This document shows, in pieces, positions 45,983-58,974 of a stretch of DNA of 64,000 nt. This DNA comes from Polytrichum commune (taxonomy: Eukaryota > Streptophyta > Polytrichopsida > Polytrichales > Polytrichaceae), in assembly GCA_950295325.1 (NCBI GenBank), contig OX485808.1:40878527-40942526 (forward strand). The letters are read 5' to 3'. A model generated the notes under the pieces. It ran no database searches. It saw only the letters and a list, made by a program, of their open reading frames with translations, and was not told the origin of the DNA. Position numbers and translations under genes: made by a program. The number at the start of each line of letters is the position of its first letter. Position 1 is the stretch's first letter.

Positions 45983-46640
45983 TTGAATCATTATGTTTTC
46001 CTTTACCAACTACCTTGCCTTTTGTTTGTAATGGCTCATCATTTGAGCTGGAGATAACCCCAAGGTGCGCATTCTTACTATCCACACAATGAATTATCAT
46101 TACCTTCACCTCTTGGTGATCTTACCCATTGAACGAGAACATTAAAAGTATAAGGATTTATGGAATGATAATTAATATCAACTACTTGTGATTTATACCA
46201 CACCTGAAACCAATCCATGACATGAATTGTAGGGGAAGAAATCATTATTTTGTTCACCAACTATGAAGTCATAAAACCTCCCCCAAGGTATGATTGCATA
46301 GTTCATGGTGTTGTAACGACCATATCCGAACATAATTTGTTGAGTCCACTCGAGGTCCTCAAATGCAAATGGGTTTCTCAATGAATATGGAGTCAATTCT
46401 CATAATTTCATTATCAAGTTTGCATGCATAGTTGTAAAGGCAACTAGATCATATTGGCATCTTTGTCGTTTACCTCGTAGTTGGGTTTAAAGTCCATGAA
46501 GTTGACTCTTCTGTAATGAGAATTGTAAGTGTTTTTGCATAAACTACAACCTATTTCCAACCATGTCTTGATCAACTGTGCTCAAATTGCAAAGTTCATC
46601 AAATCAATATGATATATATATATATATATATATATATTAT
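45983..46640 (-). pseudogene. unrecognised minus-strand coding-like fragments and an AT microsatellite
   Basis: 46193-46396 minus reads SLRNPFAFEDLEWTQQIMFG, then GRYNTMNYAIIPWGRFYDF; an overlapping frame at 46078-46260 continues HVMDWFQVWYKSQVVDINYH. The two overlap with a frame change in a way that suggests one broken protein gene fragment. I do not recognise the family. 46611-46637 is an (AT)n microsatellite. Confidence 0.25.
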
Positions 46641-49504
46641 CATATCAACAAGTCTGTGCTATTAAACCAATTGGATTAACTAACGGATTTTAAACTCAAA
46701 AACTCATAAGTAATAATCCAATCAAATGAATATAGAACAATAATGGGTCTACACTAATATGAACAGTAGATTATAATGAATCAACATAATCATCAGATAT
46801 AAAAAAAATTCATAATACCACATCAACCACTAGCACATAATCGAATTAAATGCAATAAAAAAATATTCATGTACAATCTACAAAGCACGTGAGCATAGGC
46901 ACAAAACAAGAAAACATTATTTTAAGGTCTACATTATCCACTAACATGATCCAACGGGTTTCAAGGTGGGAGAGGCAAAATAGGTATTTTGATAAGAAAA
47001 AAACAGGGGCCCATGGTAGAGAAATGTTGTTAAAATAAAAATTTAATGAATTTTGTTTGGGGAAAAGAAGTTGAAGACAAGACAATGGTCAAACTTGAAT
47101 TTTTTTGAAATTTCTTTTTTTGGGCATATTATTAAACAAATCATCACATTCATTTTTTTGGTGCATGGTCATTCCTCTTGGTCCACATCTCTCTAGTTGC
47201 ACGTTGAAGGTAAGTTAAAGATGCTTTGTTGTCATTACAAGTAGAGATTGTTGAATCCCACAAGTGCTTAAAAAAATACCAAGAGGTGAAATGATTGTCA
47301 AGGTGAAAAGCCGTGACAATCTTATACAATTCTTTAAAATGTGTTTCTATCTATCTCCATCACAATCTCGATGTTATGAAAGATGAAGTTAAACCAACAA
47401 TATACACAAAAATCCGCACTTTGAACACATGTACATTCTTTCATTCTAGCTGATATTTTGCATGTCTTGTCAATGCTATCCCATATATTTTGATATAAGT
47501 TCGTAAACATGACAACATTAGGCTCAGTAGTAAACACAAATATTGTTCAAATTCAGATGTTTTACATTGAAGAGATTATGAATTTGAATGGTTACACATT
47601 CGACGAGGTTGCCATCTATCACATACTCCCATAATTTGGCCTATAAGGCGGATATCTAACGAGACTATCTAGCGAGATTGGCGATGTCAAGTGCCATGAT
47701 GTACAAATTATATGTGATAGATTGAAACAAATTCTAACATGATGTTTGAACATTCCAAAAGCAATTTGCTTCAACAGTGTACAAAGCATTCGAAAGTAGG
47801 TTCGATGAGAATCACATTATTATTGCATTTTGAGCGTTGGGTTCAATTAATATGTCTTTACGCCAAACATGTATACTTAATTGGGGTGTGGTTAATTTTG
47901 GAGTTCTTATGAGTTCAGTCTAGGATTGAGCAAATATTTAATTGGAGGAGAATTTTCCCTTCGATAAACTTCATTGTAATCAAAAGGGAGTTTTTTACAT
48001 TTAAATTACAAACAACAACATATCGTTTGGATAAGAATATCAATATTTTATGGGCAATGATTACTTGGAATGCTACATTGAATGTAAAGTATGAAAATTT
48101 GCTAGTTCTTGTTGAGATTGCTAGGGTGTACTACTATGTCAGCACAACAATTTGTGAATAATCATTTTCAGTGCAAGATTATATAAAGACAAAGTAAAGA
48201 AATAAGATATTAACCAAGGTTTGGAGAGTAATTTTAGAGTTGCATTGAAGGGGCCAATCTATGGATGGCATGAAATTTTTAATGAAGCCATGGGATTTTA
48301 GAAAAACAACACCCAATTTAGGTATTTATTTTCTCATCTAAAACACCATTTCTCTAGACATGTAGACCTTGATCAAGTTGTGACCTAATGTGATGTAATT
48401 TGCATTGCAAATATGAATGTTTTGTGAATTTCTATATTGTTGATCTACAATATATTAACCTTAAACTTTGCCATTTTATATTTTCACCCCATTAAATCAA
48501 TCAACACTTGACATGTTATATTACAAAATACACTTTGTTGATCCTCATAGACACCTACACCATTTGAAGCCACAAAGAACAAGACAGGTTTCAAGTCATT
48601 GGATGTTTGGAGGATTGGGAATTTAGGATCTATCTAGGGGTCATATCCACATTGTTGGAAATCAAATGAAAACTTTGGTCCTTTCATAATAGATTCAATC
48701 GAAGTAAAGCTTACTTAAACTCCATCATATTCGTAAATCTCATTGTTTCGATGAGAAAGTTGATTAGGATTGGCTACAATTACAAATACAATAGATTGAT
48801 AGGAAGTTCCATGCATAATATGACCTTGTAGTGATAAAATTGTTAATCAATGTCTCTCACTGTGAGAGGTGAGCACTTCATGAGTTATAGATGATAAATA
48901 TCCATATTGATGTTTAGGATTAAGTGTTATGAGGCGATAGCCTAATTTTATAAATCATTAGGTACATAAGGAAATGAAGTACTTAGAATAATCATACTAC
49001 ATTATAGGTTTAAACAAATACGATTGTTTGAAATTGAAAGTCCCATTGAGACGTTTTGGCCATTGAAGATAATATAATGCAATCATCAACATTTTATAAG
49101 TGAGCCTAATTTGGTTACTTTCTTCGTTAAACACCTTTATTTGAGAACCATTTGATAGGATTGCGGCTAGGTGATCTAAGAACAAACACCAACAAGACAT
49201 GACATGTGTTTAATCATATTTGACTACATGATGAAAATTTGTTGAATATTTTAGGAACATCATTCAACACAATTGGGGGGACTCATAAGGTCATTCAAAA
49301 AGAAAGAAATGAAATGTCACTTTGGTAATCAATACAATAGACTTGTACAATTTGGTTACAAATCTCAATGAGCCAATTCTTTTTGAGTGGTATGTGCTTA
49401 GGTGTGGCTCCAAGAACGGATACCATAAAAATATGTGTTAAAAAAATATTTGACTACGTACTCAAAATATAATAATCATCATAGTCTCAATATTCAACAT
49501 AATT
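46641..49504. other. long non-genic stretch
   Basis: AT-rich with scattered short ORFs (for example 47334-47537 and 48997-49200, both minus) lacking recognisable features. No repeats beyond low complexity were seen. Confidence 0.45.
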
Positions 49505-49520
49505 GGGGGGGGGGGGGGGG
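49505..49520. repeat. poly-G tract (16 G)
   Basis: Longest G run in the window. It is followed by AAGGCTATATGACCATTTAA; GACCATTTAATGAG also follows the G9 run at 41892. Confidence 0.95.
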
Positions 49521-50838
49521 AAGGCTATATGACCATTTAATGAGCACAAGACCATTCACTTTGACTATGTTCATTTTGAGGATTGGGGGCACCTTGGCCT
49601 TAGGGTCGCTCTTGTACATCACCTTTGTCTCTAGTTTGATGATGCCACTATTATTATGGTGTCAAAGACCAAGCACCACATGGTCTATGTCCTGTCAATT
49701 GAGGTTATTAGTTTGAGCTCTCCTTTGAGCTCCATCATTGTTTTTGTTGCACTCATCTTCATGTCTATGCTTGACAATTTTACCATGATGGCATTGCAAA
49801 ATCTTTGCAAAAGCCAAAGACAAAAGCAAGTACAAAATTGAACAAAAACAATGTCTATGCATTGGAATAATTTATAGACGGGCATCCGTAAATCATTTAA
49901 TCCGAAATGACTCAACCCAATTGACCCAATCCAATTCAACTGAACATGATCGCAATGTTATGGACATGTGTCTATAAGTAATCTACTACACCTACCTTCT
50001 ACTTTGGATTCTTCATAGTTGCATCCTCCTTCTCTTTGGGGGGGGGGGGGTTGGTTGGTTATGAATCACACAGATCTTGCCACCACCAAGTTTGTTGCCG
50101 AAGACGCCTTGAATTGCTAGACTTTATTCCTTTGATTCGTGAATTCAAAGATAAACGCCAGCATATTGGTGTTTTTCCTATCAATGACAAACAACTTTTA
50201 GTATCAGAGATCTTGTTTGAGGGCACTTTGATGGATCCGTCTTCAATAATATCTTTGTTATGGCCACGCTCTGTTGCTTTGTTGATAATTGTGAGGCCAA
50301 ACCCACCACCCTTAAGCGTCCTAGTCCTGGTGATGGTTTTGAGAATCACATTCACTTGATAACATCATAATGTGAATTGCTATGTGGCTATCATGCCCAA
50401 GGTACTCACTTTATCTTAACTCAACTTGTTACATTATTTTGAATCTCTTGGCGTGTGGTGGAATGTGATTTCTCAAGGGTCCAACCCGCGGCCTTGGCCA
50501 CGCATGCCCTTAAAGAGAGTCCCCTAGCACCCTTGATCTTTACTCCCCTTGTATTGACCTTGCCAAGATCCTCCACATTCTCCATTCGTGGCACACGTGA
50601 TCTTATTTTGACAAAGAGATTGCAAGTGTTTAAAAACACTCACCTCAATGGTCCATCATTAATACATTCAAAGAGTCACATACAACCCTACCTAGTCTAA
50701 TAAATCCCAACCCTTACTTAAGATCTAGGATGGCCTACAATAGCCTAGTGTGATTTAGATTAGTTTTCGGGCTGAGCAACTAAGTTGCTAGGCCTTGTTT
50801 AATTACTTGCACTCCCACCGGATCAGTTGGCACTTGTG
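49521..50838. other. non-genic stretch
   Basis: Includes a G13 tract at 50038-50050. Overlapping ORFs on both strands at 50036-50359 and 50421-50700 show no domain. Confidence 0.4.
50038..50050. repeat. poly-G tract (13 G)
   Basis: Run of 13 G on the plus strand. Confidence 0.95.
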
Positions 50839-50984
50839 CTGGCTTCGGCTACAGGCCCTGGAACTTGTTGGCTTCGGCCTGGAACTGTTGGCTTTGGCCT
50901 GAACTGGTTGGCTTCGGCCTGGAACTGTTGGCTTCGGCCTGGACTTGTTGGCTTCGGCCTGGAACTGTTGGCTTCGGCCCTGGG
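50839..50984 (+). repeat. 20-bp minisatellite, about 7 copies
   Basis: Unit TTGGCTTCGGCCTGGAACTG with minor variants (GGCTTTGGCC, GGACTTG). GC-rich against an AT-rich background; each unit contains a GGCTTCGGCC near-palindrome. Confidence 0.93.
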
Positions 50985-52055
50985 TCAGCTATGAGCTACC
51001 TTCAATAACCGACCCTAGGTGCTAATCGAGCATCACCCTAACTCCTTTCTCCTTGTCCTTTGGCTACATGTACTAACTTACCCCGCTAATGAACTAATCT
51101 AACACACAACTACTCTAATAGCTACTTAATCCACACATCTTGTCTCAAGCTCTAAGAGCTTGCCCCCTTTGAGAGATAATGAGAGAGAGAGCTTAACTAA
51201 TTAACTTCACTAAAACTAATAACCCAAACACGTGGCTCAAGCTCTTAAGAACTTGCTCCCTTGAGAGCGCTTGATGGAGAGAGAGGGAAATGAGAGAAAA
51301 AACACCTTAAGTAGCAAAGAGGGAGAGAGGGAGAGAGGGAGAGAGAGGTGAGGATAGGGTGAGAGGACTAACACCTCCAATCACAATCCCTTAACCTTCT
51401 CCTCCAAAGTAGGGACTAATCCCCATCCACCAAGCTTCCTTCTTCCTAAACTAACAAGGTGGATCCAAAAGTGGGCATTTAACCCGCGGAGCTCACCTTG
51501 CTTCACCTTACCCCCTACTCACCTTATCAAGGCATACTCTCATTGAAATCAAACCTTGAAATAATCACACAACACCATCTAATGCCTAAAATTAAATCCA
51601 CACCACTCTTCACTCTTTTTATGTTTTGTGAATAATCATAACACATCAAAGTCAAACTAAAATTGGTTTCGAAGAGTTAATCACCACATGTGGGCACTAT
51701 TTTGGGCTCACAATAATGTAGAAATTTCCCTTTTTGATATTTTCCCAATATTTTTTGGTAACAAACAATTGGGGGTCTTTGGGAATCATGCACATAGTTT
51801 GTTGGTCTCCTTTAGCATTGTTCATGATGTTGTTCATCTACCATCTAACCCCATCTTTCTCTTATGTCTTTACATTCATGGTGTTGGGAATTGCATGACA
51901 TTTGAATATATGGACTTCAAACGTGTAAAATCTTCCAAAAGGCCAACAGTCCTTCGTCATCTCATCAAACGCTTGGAAGACCTTAGTCGATAATTTTGGA
52001 TAAGGGGTGTGTCCTCTCTTGAGGAGAGAAGCCACGAAGAGTGTGGAGCTCACTT
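50985..52055. other. non-genic stretch with GA-rich microsatellites
   Basis: Purine-rich GAGAGA/GAGAGGGA tracts at about 51178-51192 and 51275-51352. TCTAAGAGCTTGCCCCCTTT and CTTAAGAACTTGCTCCCTTG near 51148 and 51243 indicate a ~95-bp local duplication. No gene. Confidence 0.5.
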
Positions 52056-52183
52056 CTAGACCCTCTATCATTGTTGAAGTCTCCATTTCATAGCACAAGC
52101 TCTCCCTCGATGTCTTGTTCTAGACCCTCTATCATCGTTGAAGCCTCCATCTCAGAGCACGAGCTCTCCCTCGATGTCGGAAT
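52056..52183 (+). repeat. 64-bp tandem duplication
   Basis: CTAGACCCTCTATCAT(T/C)GTT begins at 52056 and 52120; both copies end CTCTCCCTCGATGTC. About 90% identical by eye. Confidence 0.9.
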
Positions 52184-52351
52184 GCAAATTAAATGTTATT
52201 TATAAAACTTTGTGGTTTGTTAGTTATGTGTTTATATTTGACTATGTGGTTTATTAGTCATCTGACAAACATATGTAACAATATGGGTTCTTAGAGTGAG
52301 AGTTAAGTTACTTTTTATGTACTACATCTTTTTAGATTTCTGGATATATGT

Positions 52352-52910
52352 TTCTTGAAGCAATAAGCTTACCAATGCGCGTCCATAACCTAATTCTCGC
52401 TCTTAGGCACCGCAACGTTCTTGACCCACGTATGTACCTTATCGGGTTCAAGAGCAAGAATTGGGTTACTGTTATTCTACCGTAAACTATGTTTATATTT
52501 AGATACTCTACACTCAAGCCTAATTTTCTTGAAGCAATAAGGTTACAAATGCATGTCCATAACCCAATTCTTGCTCTTAGATCCTGCAAAGTCATGGACC
52601 CACGTATGTTACGGTCTAGGGTTCAAGACCAAGAGTTGGGTAATTGGTGTTCTACTGTAACCTCTCTATATTATATTTATTCATGCTACAATTGGGTTCA
52701 TGTTTCTTGAAGCAATAAGGTTATGGATGCAAGTCCGTAACCTTATGCTCTCTTAAGGGTCCCGCTAGGTTACAAACATGTGTATGTAACGTTCTAGGTT
52801 CTGCAAGAAAACATATGGCAACAATAGACCTCGGCAATATTACGTGTTATTTTATGATGTTATTTTTCTTTGGATTAATATAGTTATGGATGCATGTCCA
52901 TAACCCTATA
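52352..52910 (+). repeat. 175-180-bp tandem repeat, three and a partial copy
   Basis: Units anchored on TTCTTGAAGCAATAAG at 52352, 52526 and 52704, with a degenerate fourth near 52870. Each carries a GTTA..GATGCATGTCCATAAC box; in the last one (52883-52904) it is a near-perfect palindrome. Each also has a CCACGTATGTA/ACGTTCTAGG-like second half. The right-hand copies are the most diverged. Confidence 0.85.
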
Positions 52911-53209
52911 CCCTTTATTAGGATCTGCAAGGTTAAGGAAATTGCTCGGGGGGGTAGTCATTGGTTGGAGTAGCAATATACGTGCGAACAAATGATAGGG
53001 TATTTTAAAAACATGAGGGCAAAAAATTATAAATGGACTTAAGAGTAATATAGGGTATGGAATTATAAGTAATGCAAGCCATTTTTCTATTAACCCAAAG
53101 TAGAAATTTACATAATGATAGCATGTGAAAAAAAAAAAAAACTGAAAGTAATACCCCCCTATAAAATAGTGGTTGTTCGCACCTATATCCTTAACTTTTT
53201 AACACACTG

Positions 53210-53223
53210 CCCCCCCCCCCCCC
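53210..53223. repeat. poly-C tract (14 C)
   Basis: Run of 14 C on the plus strand. Confidence 0.95.
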
Positions 53224-54018
53224 GAGGGAAATTGTTTATAACCTTCTAGTTATTGATAGAGGTATAGGGTTATTGTGCACCTTTGTCATCTTATGGGGAT
53301 TCCAATGTAAGACATAGAAGGCCATGGATGCGCATGCATAGCCTTGTTTATTCTCACAACCGATGATTATTTCATATTTCCTTTCTTTTCTGTAAAGAAA
53401 GAATTTCATATAGATTTTTCAAACATAACATCAATCAACTCATGAGTTGTATTTAGTTGCCGTCACTTCATATTCAATTTAAAGCACAAGCATTCTAACA
53501 TCATGAGTCTTAATTTTCAAATCTACAGTTGGGCCCATGAACACAACTCGTTAGTTGAGTAATGTTATATATCGTAACATGCTCTCTAAATAAAAGAAGA
53601 CAAATCAAGCCATCATTGACTTAGAAAAGGATCATTGTTGTCCAATCAAGTCTTTGACTCATGTGACTCCCATTTAAAACTATCATTATAAGCGATCAAA
53701 AGTTGACGTGATGATAATGCACGAGTTGACTACAAAAATTATGCTTAAGTGCAATATCCAGAGGGGATTACCCTGCCATACTTAGAACTTCCTCCTTAAT
53801 TATTGTCTGCATTTGGTTCATTTGACTTATTTGCAAAAAGATCTTAAAAACAACATTTTGACTACTAGGCCAAATTTCCTTGTGCACAAATGCAAAATCG
53901 CCTTAAATTGCCTATAGAAAAAGTATAAAGAAACCCCAATGACTTTGCATTGGTGTAAATGTGAGCTCATTGTCCCTTTGTTCATCCTGGTAGTCCATGA
54001 TGCAAGTTGGGCCTTTCT

Positions 54019-54038
54019 GGGGGGGTGGGGGGGGGGGG
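54019..54038. repeat. poly-G tract (7 G, T, 12 G)
   Basis: G-rich run interrupted once by T. Confidence 0.95.
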
Positions 54039-55335
54039 CTTTGCTTATGGACTTCATTGATTGGTTCTCAATCACTTTACATCCAAATATCAAAGTATTG
54101 ATGCCATCTTGAAATCCAGGTGTGTTCCTAATTTTAAGTTTTTGACTAGTCGATAGTTAGTTATAGACAATTCTTAAGTTGATCTAGGCGTTTTGCATTC
54201 ATGTTCATTTGATCAATAATGGGCTAACAATGCAAAGTCTTGGGGATTCATGGGCATTTTTTGTATATATAAAGGTGAGTCTAAAGATAGGTAGCTATAT
54301 AGCATTGGCTGGTAAGAAATTTAAAAATGCTTCTAAGTAACCAAAATAATACAAAAGTATTGCCATAATAATTATTAAGATTTTCATTTAAAGGATAATA
54401 CAACTAAAGCTTCTTTTTTTAAATACGCTTTAGATGCACGTAGTTGCCAAACAATGCTAAAGGTGAATTGCTAAAGAATTGTTGGAAATGAAACATGAGA
54501 CTAAGATATTTGGATTTTTAGAAATTTGCAATAATGAGATGAATATGCATCCAAATTTATGTCATTATTGAGAAGTACATTAGAGGTGAATTATTTCTTG
54601 TTTTGCATCCTAGTACCTTGGTGTAAGTATCATGTGTCCATACATATATTATATAATGTCCAATTCTATTTCTAACAGTTCCTTTTTCATGTAGCCATGG
54701 TATTATATAATGTTGGCCCATTAGTTTTATTGGTACATAGTTAAATGATTAGTGTGAGGAAAAAAATGTGGGATCATTTCAATTAATTTTTGTTGTCCTT
54801 TTCATTCCTTAATCCTAAGATCAATAGTTTTGACATCAACCATAAATAACACTATACGCAATTTAAATGATATTCTAGATAAACCTAACCCTTGTAAATT
54901 AACTTTGTCCCTCTATTGATTATGGAATATTAAACGTAAGTGTGATCCAAAATATGCTCCACAATACAAATCTAAGCACACCACCTATGTAAAGTTATCT
55001 ACTTTAGTCCGTTATCCATTGGACATTCCTTCTTGGCACTCCAATTGTAAATGAACCCACAAATTTCTCTATGAATGGTTAGCAGCTATGTAAGTGGCAA
55101 ATGCAACTCCTTAGACTATAAGTTATCGCTATTGATTGACATACCAAATATTGGCAATGTGTAAGTTTGAGTGATTAAATTTCAAATAAGATAGGTACCA
55201 AAACTATAATAATATCAAACCAAATATGCATACATTATGAAGAAACTCAAGATAAAATACCCTCATCATTACATAAATGTGGAAGCTACAATTTGATGTC
55301 TACTAATACACAATCTAGCCAAATGCTTGTACAGA

Positions 55336-58300
55336 TCAATGTTGAAGATCCTCTTTGTCATTTGCCTCATCATGTACTTGGCTACCTTTTGTGTTCTGGA
55401 TTGCATTGGAAGGCTCACCATTCACATGTGTTTTGTCGAGGTACTTTTCAAGTCCCATTATAAAGTTGGAAGCACTCCTTTTAATATTATTTTTGATACC
55501 AATACCAAACGACATAATGAACCTCAAAAACCCCATAGAAAATACAATAATTCCTATGGAGCAAGATATGCCACCAATCATAGCTGGATAAAATGCTAGT
55601 CCCCAATGTTTGTATGAACCATTATCCCCCATGCCAGCATTTGAAGCAGCGGCAAATGAGACAACCACACAAATTCCAGAGATTAGAAGGAAGCTTAAAG
55701 CTGCACCTACAGTCCTCTGAGAACGTTGCCATTCATCAAACCCAATGCCTTGCTTTGGCATAGGAACAGATGGCACGATTGCGAACATGATGGATCCAAT
55801 GGCAAAATAAAACGAGAGGCAATTACTAATCACAAAAATTAGAATAGGGATACTTGAGGTTTGTACAAAATCAAAATATGATGATGTACTCACGGTTCCA
55901 AATCCAAGAGGTGGTTGCAATGGACCTCCATATGAAGCACTGGCAATCAAAGCAGCAACCACAGAAATTGCATTTGCAGCATCATTGAGAGTTTTTTTTG
56001 TTGCAGATTTTTCTTCTGCTATTTTTTGAAACCACCACATACGTATTTCATTGGATGTTTCTGCTCCTGGTTCAGCAAATTTCCATTGATCATCTTGTTG
56101 CCATATGTCAACACCATTTTGCAACAACATGGTTATACATGCTTGTTTTCCACCATATTCTTCCAAAGTTGTCAACTGTGGCTTGTTGCTTTTTCGGGTG
56201 ACAACCTTGGAATTGTCTTTGTCAATGTGACCCCCAACAACTAGCTTCTTCTTAGATGCTTTGGTGATGATATATTCCAGATGTTGTGCATCTCCAAAAT
56301 CTAAAATACATTGGAAAGGGTTCATGAAATTGTTGGCATTAGATGTTGGTTTGTCAACCATGTATGGTGCAATAGTATCTATTGCAAAATGTAAAGTTGT
56401 ACGTTTGTGTGCTGTGGTTTTTGATGCATCAAATATCTTTGGTTTCTTGTCCAAAAACAATTGTAGAACCTCAGGAACGCCGGAGGCTGCAGCTAAGTGA
56501 ATAGATGGTATTTTGTTATCATAAGTCTTTGGAGCCACACCTTTGTTTTTGAGTTTGCTCACCTCATAAATCATATCAATCTGCAATCATAAGAGGTACC
56601 ACTTCCATCAGAAGAATTTGATTTTGCAAAAAAATTTCAAAATTGCCCATCTTGATTTGTCATTCCAAATGAGCCATCTTTTGACTATTGGTAAGTCAAA
56701 ATGTACCAATAATGGTACAATATGTGACTACATTGGCAACAAAAACACATTATGAATAGGATACATGACATATACCTACTACATCTAGTTCCAAAGATAT
56801 TGTTATGTGAATAATGATTTATTACTTAATATTAAACACATCATTAGTTGGGGGGCTTCTAGTTTGTGATAGTGTTTATATATGACCAAGTCTAAATATT
56901 TCACAAGAATATCATATGCTCCCCAATTATTTATTTGAAATTTTTGATAGCACAATGACACTAATGTTTGCAAAGGTCCAGAATACAAAATGTACACATA
57001 GCTGATGAGTCTTAAATGTCCATATATAATGTCTACATGTCATGATAAAAATGGTTTTGCAAGGTGCCCTTCATAGTAATTTAAAATTTCATTGAAAAAG
57101 GCATAACCCAATTCAAGAGCTCCAAAACCTTGCAATGTTCATCTCAAAACCTACCATGTTTTGTTAACATGTTCAAATGATTATGATCCCATTGATGGTG
57201 TTATGAGGAGGAGAATCAATGAGTTCATCATACACACCTTTGTAACCAATGCTTCCACCACACCAGGGTGACCCATGATTGTCGCCAATTGCAAAGGAGA
57301 CCACCACTTGCTTGACCGCCTATTAGATTGAGTGGTACTAGAAAACCGGATGATTCTTGCCAATGAAGCATTTATAACCCCTTCTATATTTTTTGGACTT
57401 TGAATCAATGAGCCCACAACTTGGGGAAGATTATGCAAAATAGCCAAATGAAGGGGCGTGGCATGGGATTCTGGCAATTCTTCATTCACGTTCACCTCTT
57501 CATTTTTTAACAACAAATTGATAAACATTCGATGCCTCCAACAATCATGCTCACTAACCATAGCAACAACCTTGTGCAAGGGAGTCCACCCTCGAGCATC
57601 ACATGCATTCAAAAACGATTTGATTGTCAAGAGATTATTCGTAACTCGCAAGACATCCAACAATATCTCAAATCCAAAAGCTGACCCACTAAGCGCAGCA
57701 TGGCATGGTGTCTTGCCTTGCCAATTCTTGATTCTATAAAGACATTGTAAAATCTTGTCTTTACCCAATCCTTCTCCTTCCAATTCCTTCATGAAGGACC
57801 ACAAAAAATCATAGGCAGAACCGTTCAAAATTTGATGTTTAAGCTGTTGATGTCCAGTACCCGAAACAATCGAGCGGCGCGACATTGATTGACAAGCATA
57901 GTGAAAAATGAACTCTTTGCGTGTTTCATCAAAATTGTAATCTTTATGCTTGGAATAATCTACCTTCAATGCCTGAAATTTTTCGTTTTCCAACACATTG
58001 TCTGTGATGTGGTGTATCTTTGCCAAGACATCCACATCAATATGCTCATCATTACCACTTGCAGGAGTCGAAGAGACAAGTGGAAATTCCTTGGAGGGGA
58101 TAGATTTAAAGTCATTGTTACTATGCTCCAAATGTTTGTTGTTTTTGGAAGCAATATTAGTCCTCATGTGAGCCTCTCCATGAGCTTTGAAGCTACCCCT
58201 GGGAATCCCCGATTCATTTTGACCACCACCTTCCAATGGATTCATTTTGTTGCTGACAGGAGGATCATGTGCAGGATACGGTAAAGTGGCTTGCCATCGG

Positions 58301-58974
58301 CGAGAAGTAGAGGAATATCTAGAATCTTCGTTCTCCTCTTGTGTAGTCGTTCTTCTTTCTACATCCCAACCCCTCAACACACCTACATGACGACGAAAAG
58401 ACTGAGAGAATTTATCGCCATAAAAATTCTTCATATGGCATTGAATGACATCACTCCCCATAAAATGCTGCATGATTTCCACCGCCCGTAATTTGGTTCT
58501 GAAATCCTCTGCTTCGAAAAGGTCATGCAAAGGACACAATAAAATCTTGGCACGATCTTTCTTAGTAATAAATTGACCTGTAAAGTCCTTGAATAGATGC
58601 ATAACTTGGTCCACAAGCGGTGTACATCCTCGCCTAGCAGCAGCAAGCAATACGGTGCACCCATTATGCCCTGTCTGAACCACCAATGAGCCATTTTCGT
58701 GCAATTGCTCCATGAGTGATTTGCAATCACTCACTAGTAAAGCCTCATACCATTTAGTATTCTTCGCAGTTATAAGTCCTCCAGTGGTCCTCCAACATGC
58801 ACGCCCATCATCCATATCTTCACAAACTTCGTCAATATTGGAACTTGAAGCAATATTGTGACCCTCAAAATTTGAAGCAGCTGTGTGACCGTGATTGGAA
58901 ACAAATTCATCTTGTTGATGTCGGGATGAAAGTGGAATCTCCTCAAGATGAAAATTGGGCGAACTAATATCCAT
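55336..58974 (-). CDS. ankyrin-repeat protein with C-terminal PGG-type membrane domain (2 exons)
   Basis: Spliced model on the minus strand: exon 1 is 58974-57238 (579 codons) and exon 2 is 56580-55336 (414 codons plus stop). The intron is 57237-56581 (GTGTGT donor, TTGCAG acceptor, phase 0), giving 993 residues. Ankyrin-like helices include NGCTVLLAAARRGCTPLVDQ, GKTPCHAALSGSAFGFEILL, RGWTPLHKVVA, ATPLHLAILHNLPQVVGSLI, WSPLQLATIMGHPGVVEALV and, after the intron, IPSIHLAAASGVPEVLQLFL. The linker at ~200-330 is polar. Residues ~778-812 match the PGG domain (AISVVAALIASASYGG, PPLG), followed by three hydrophobic segments at ~824-848, 870-891 and 906-934. Such proteins sit in membranes and act in defence or stress signalling in plants; the specific role is unknown. 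Met at 58974 was chosen because an acceptor (TTTCCTTGCAG) ends right before it. Confidence 0.88.

Larger units (their letters stand above)
52911..55335. other. non-genic stretch downstream of the ankyrin gene
   Basis: Contains the C14 tract at 53210-53223 and a G7-T-G12 tract at 54019-54038. No gene supported; a 3' untranslated region for the minus-strand ankyrin gene should lie near 55000-55335. Confidence 0.45.
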
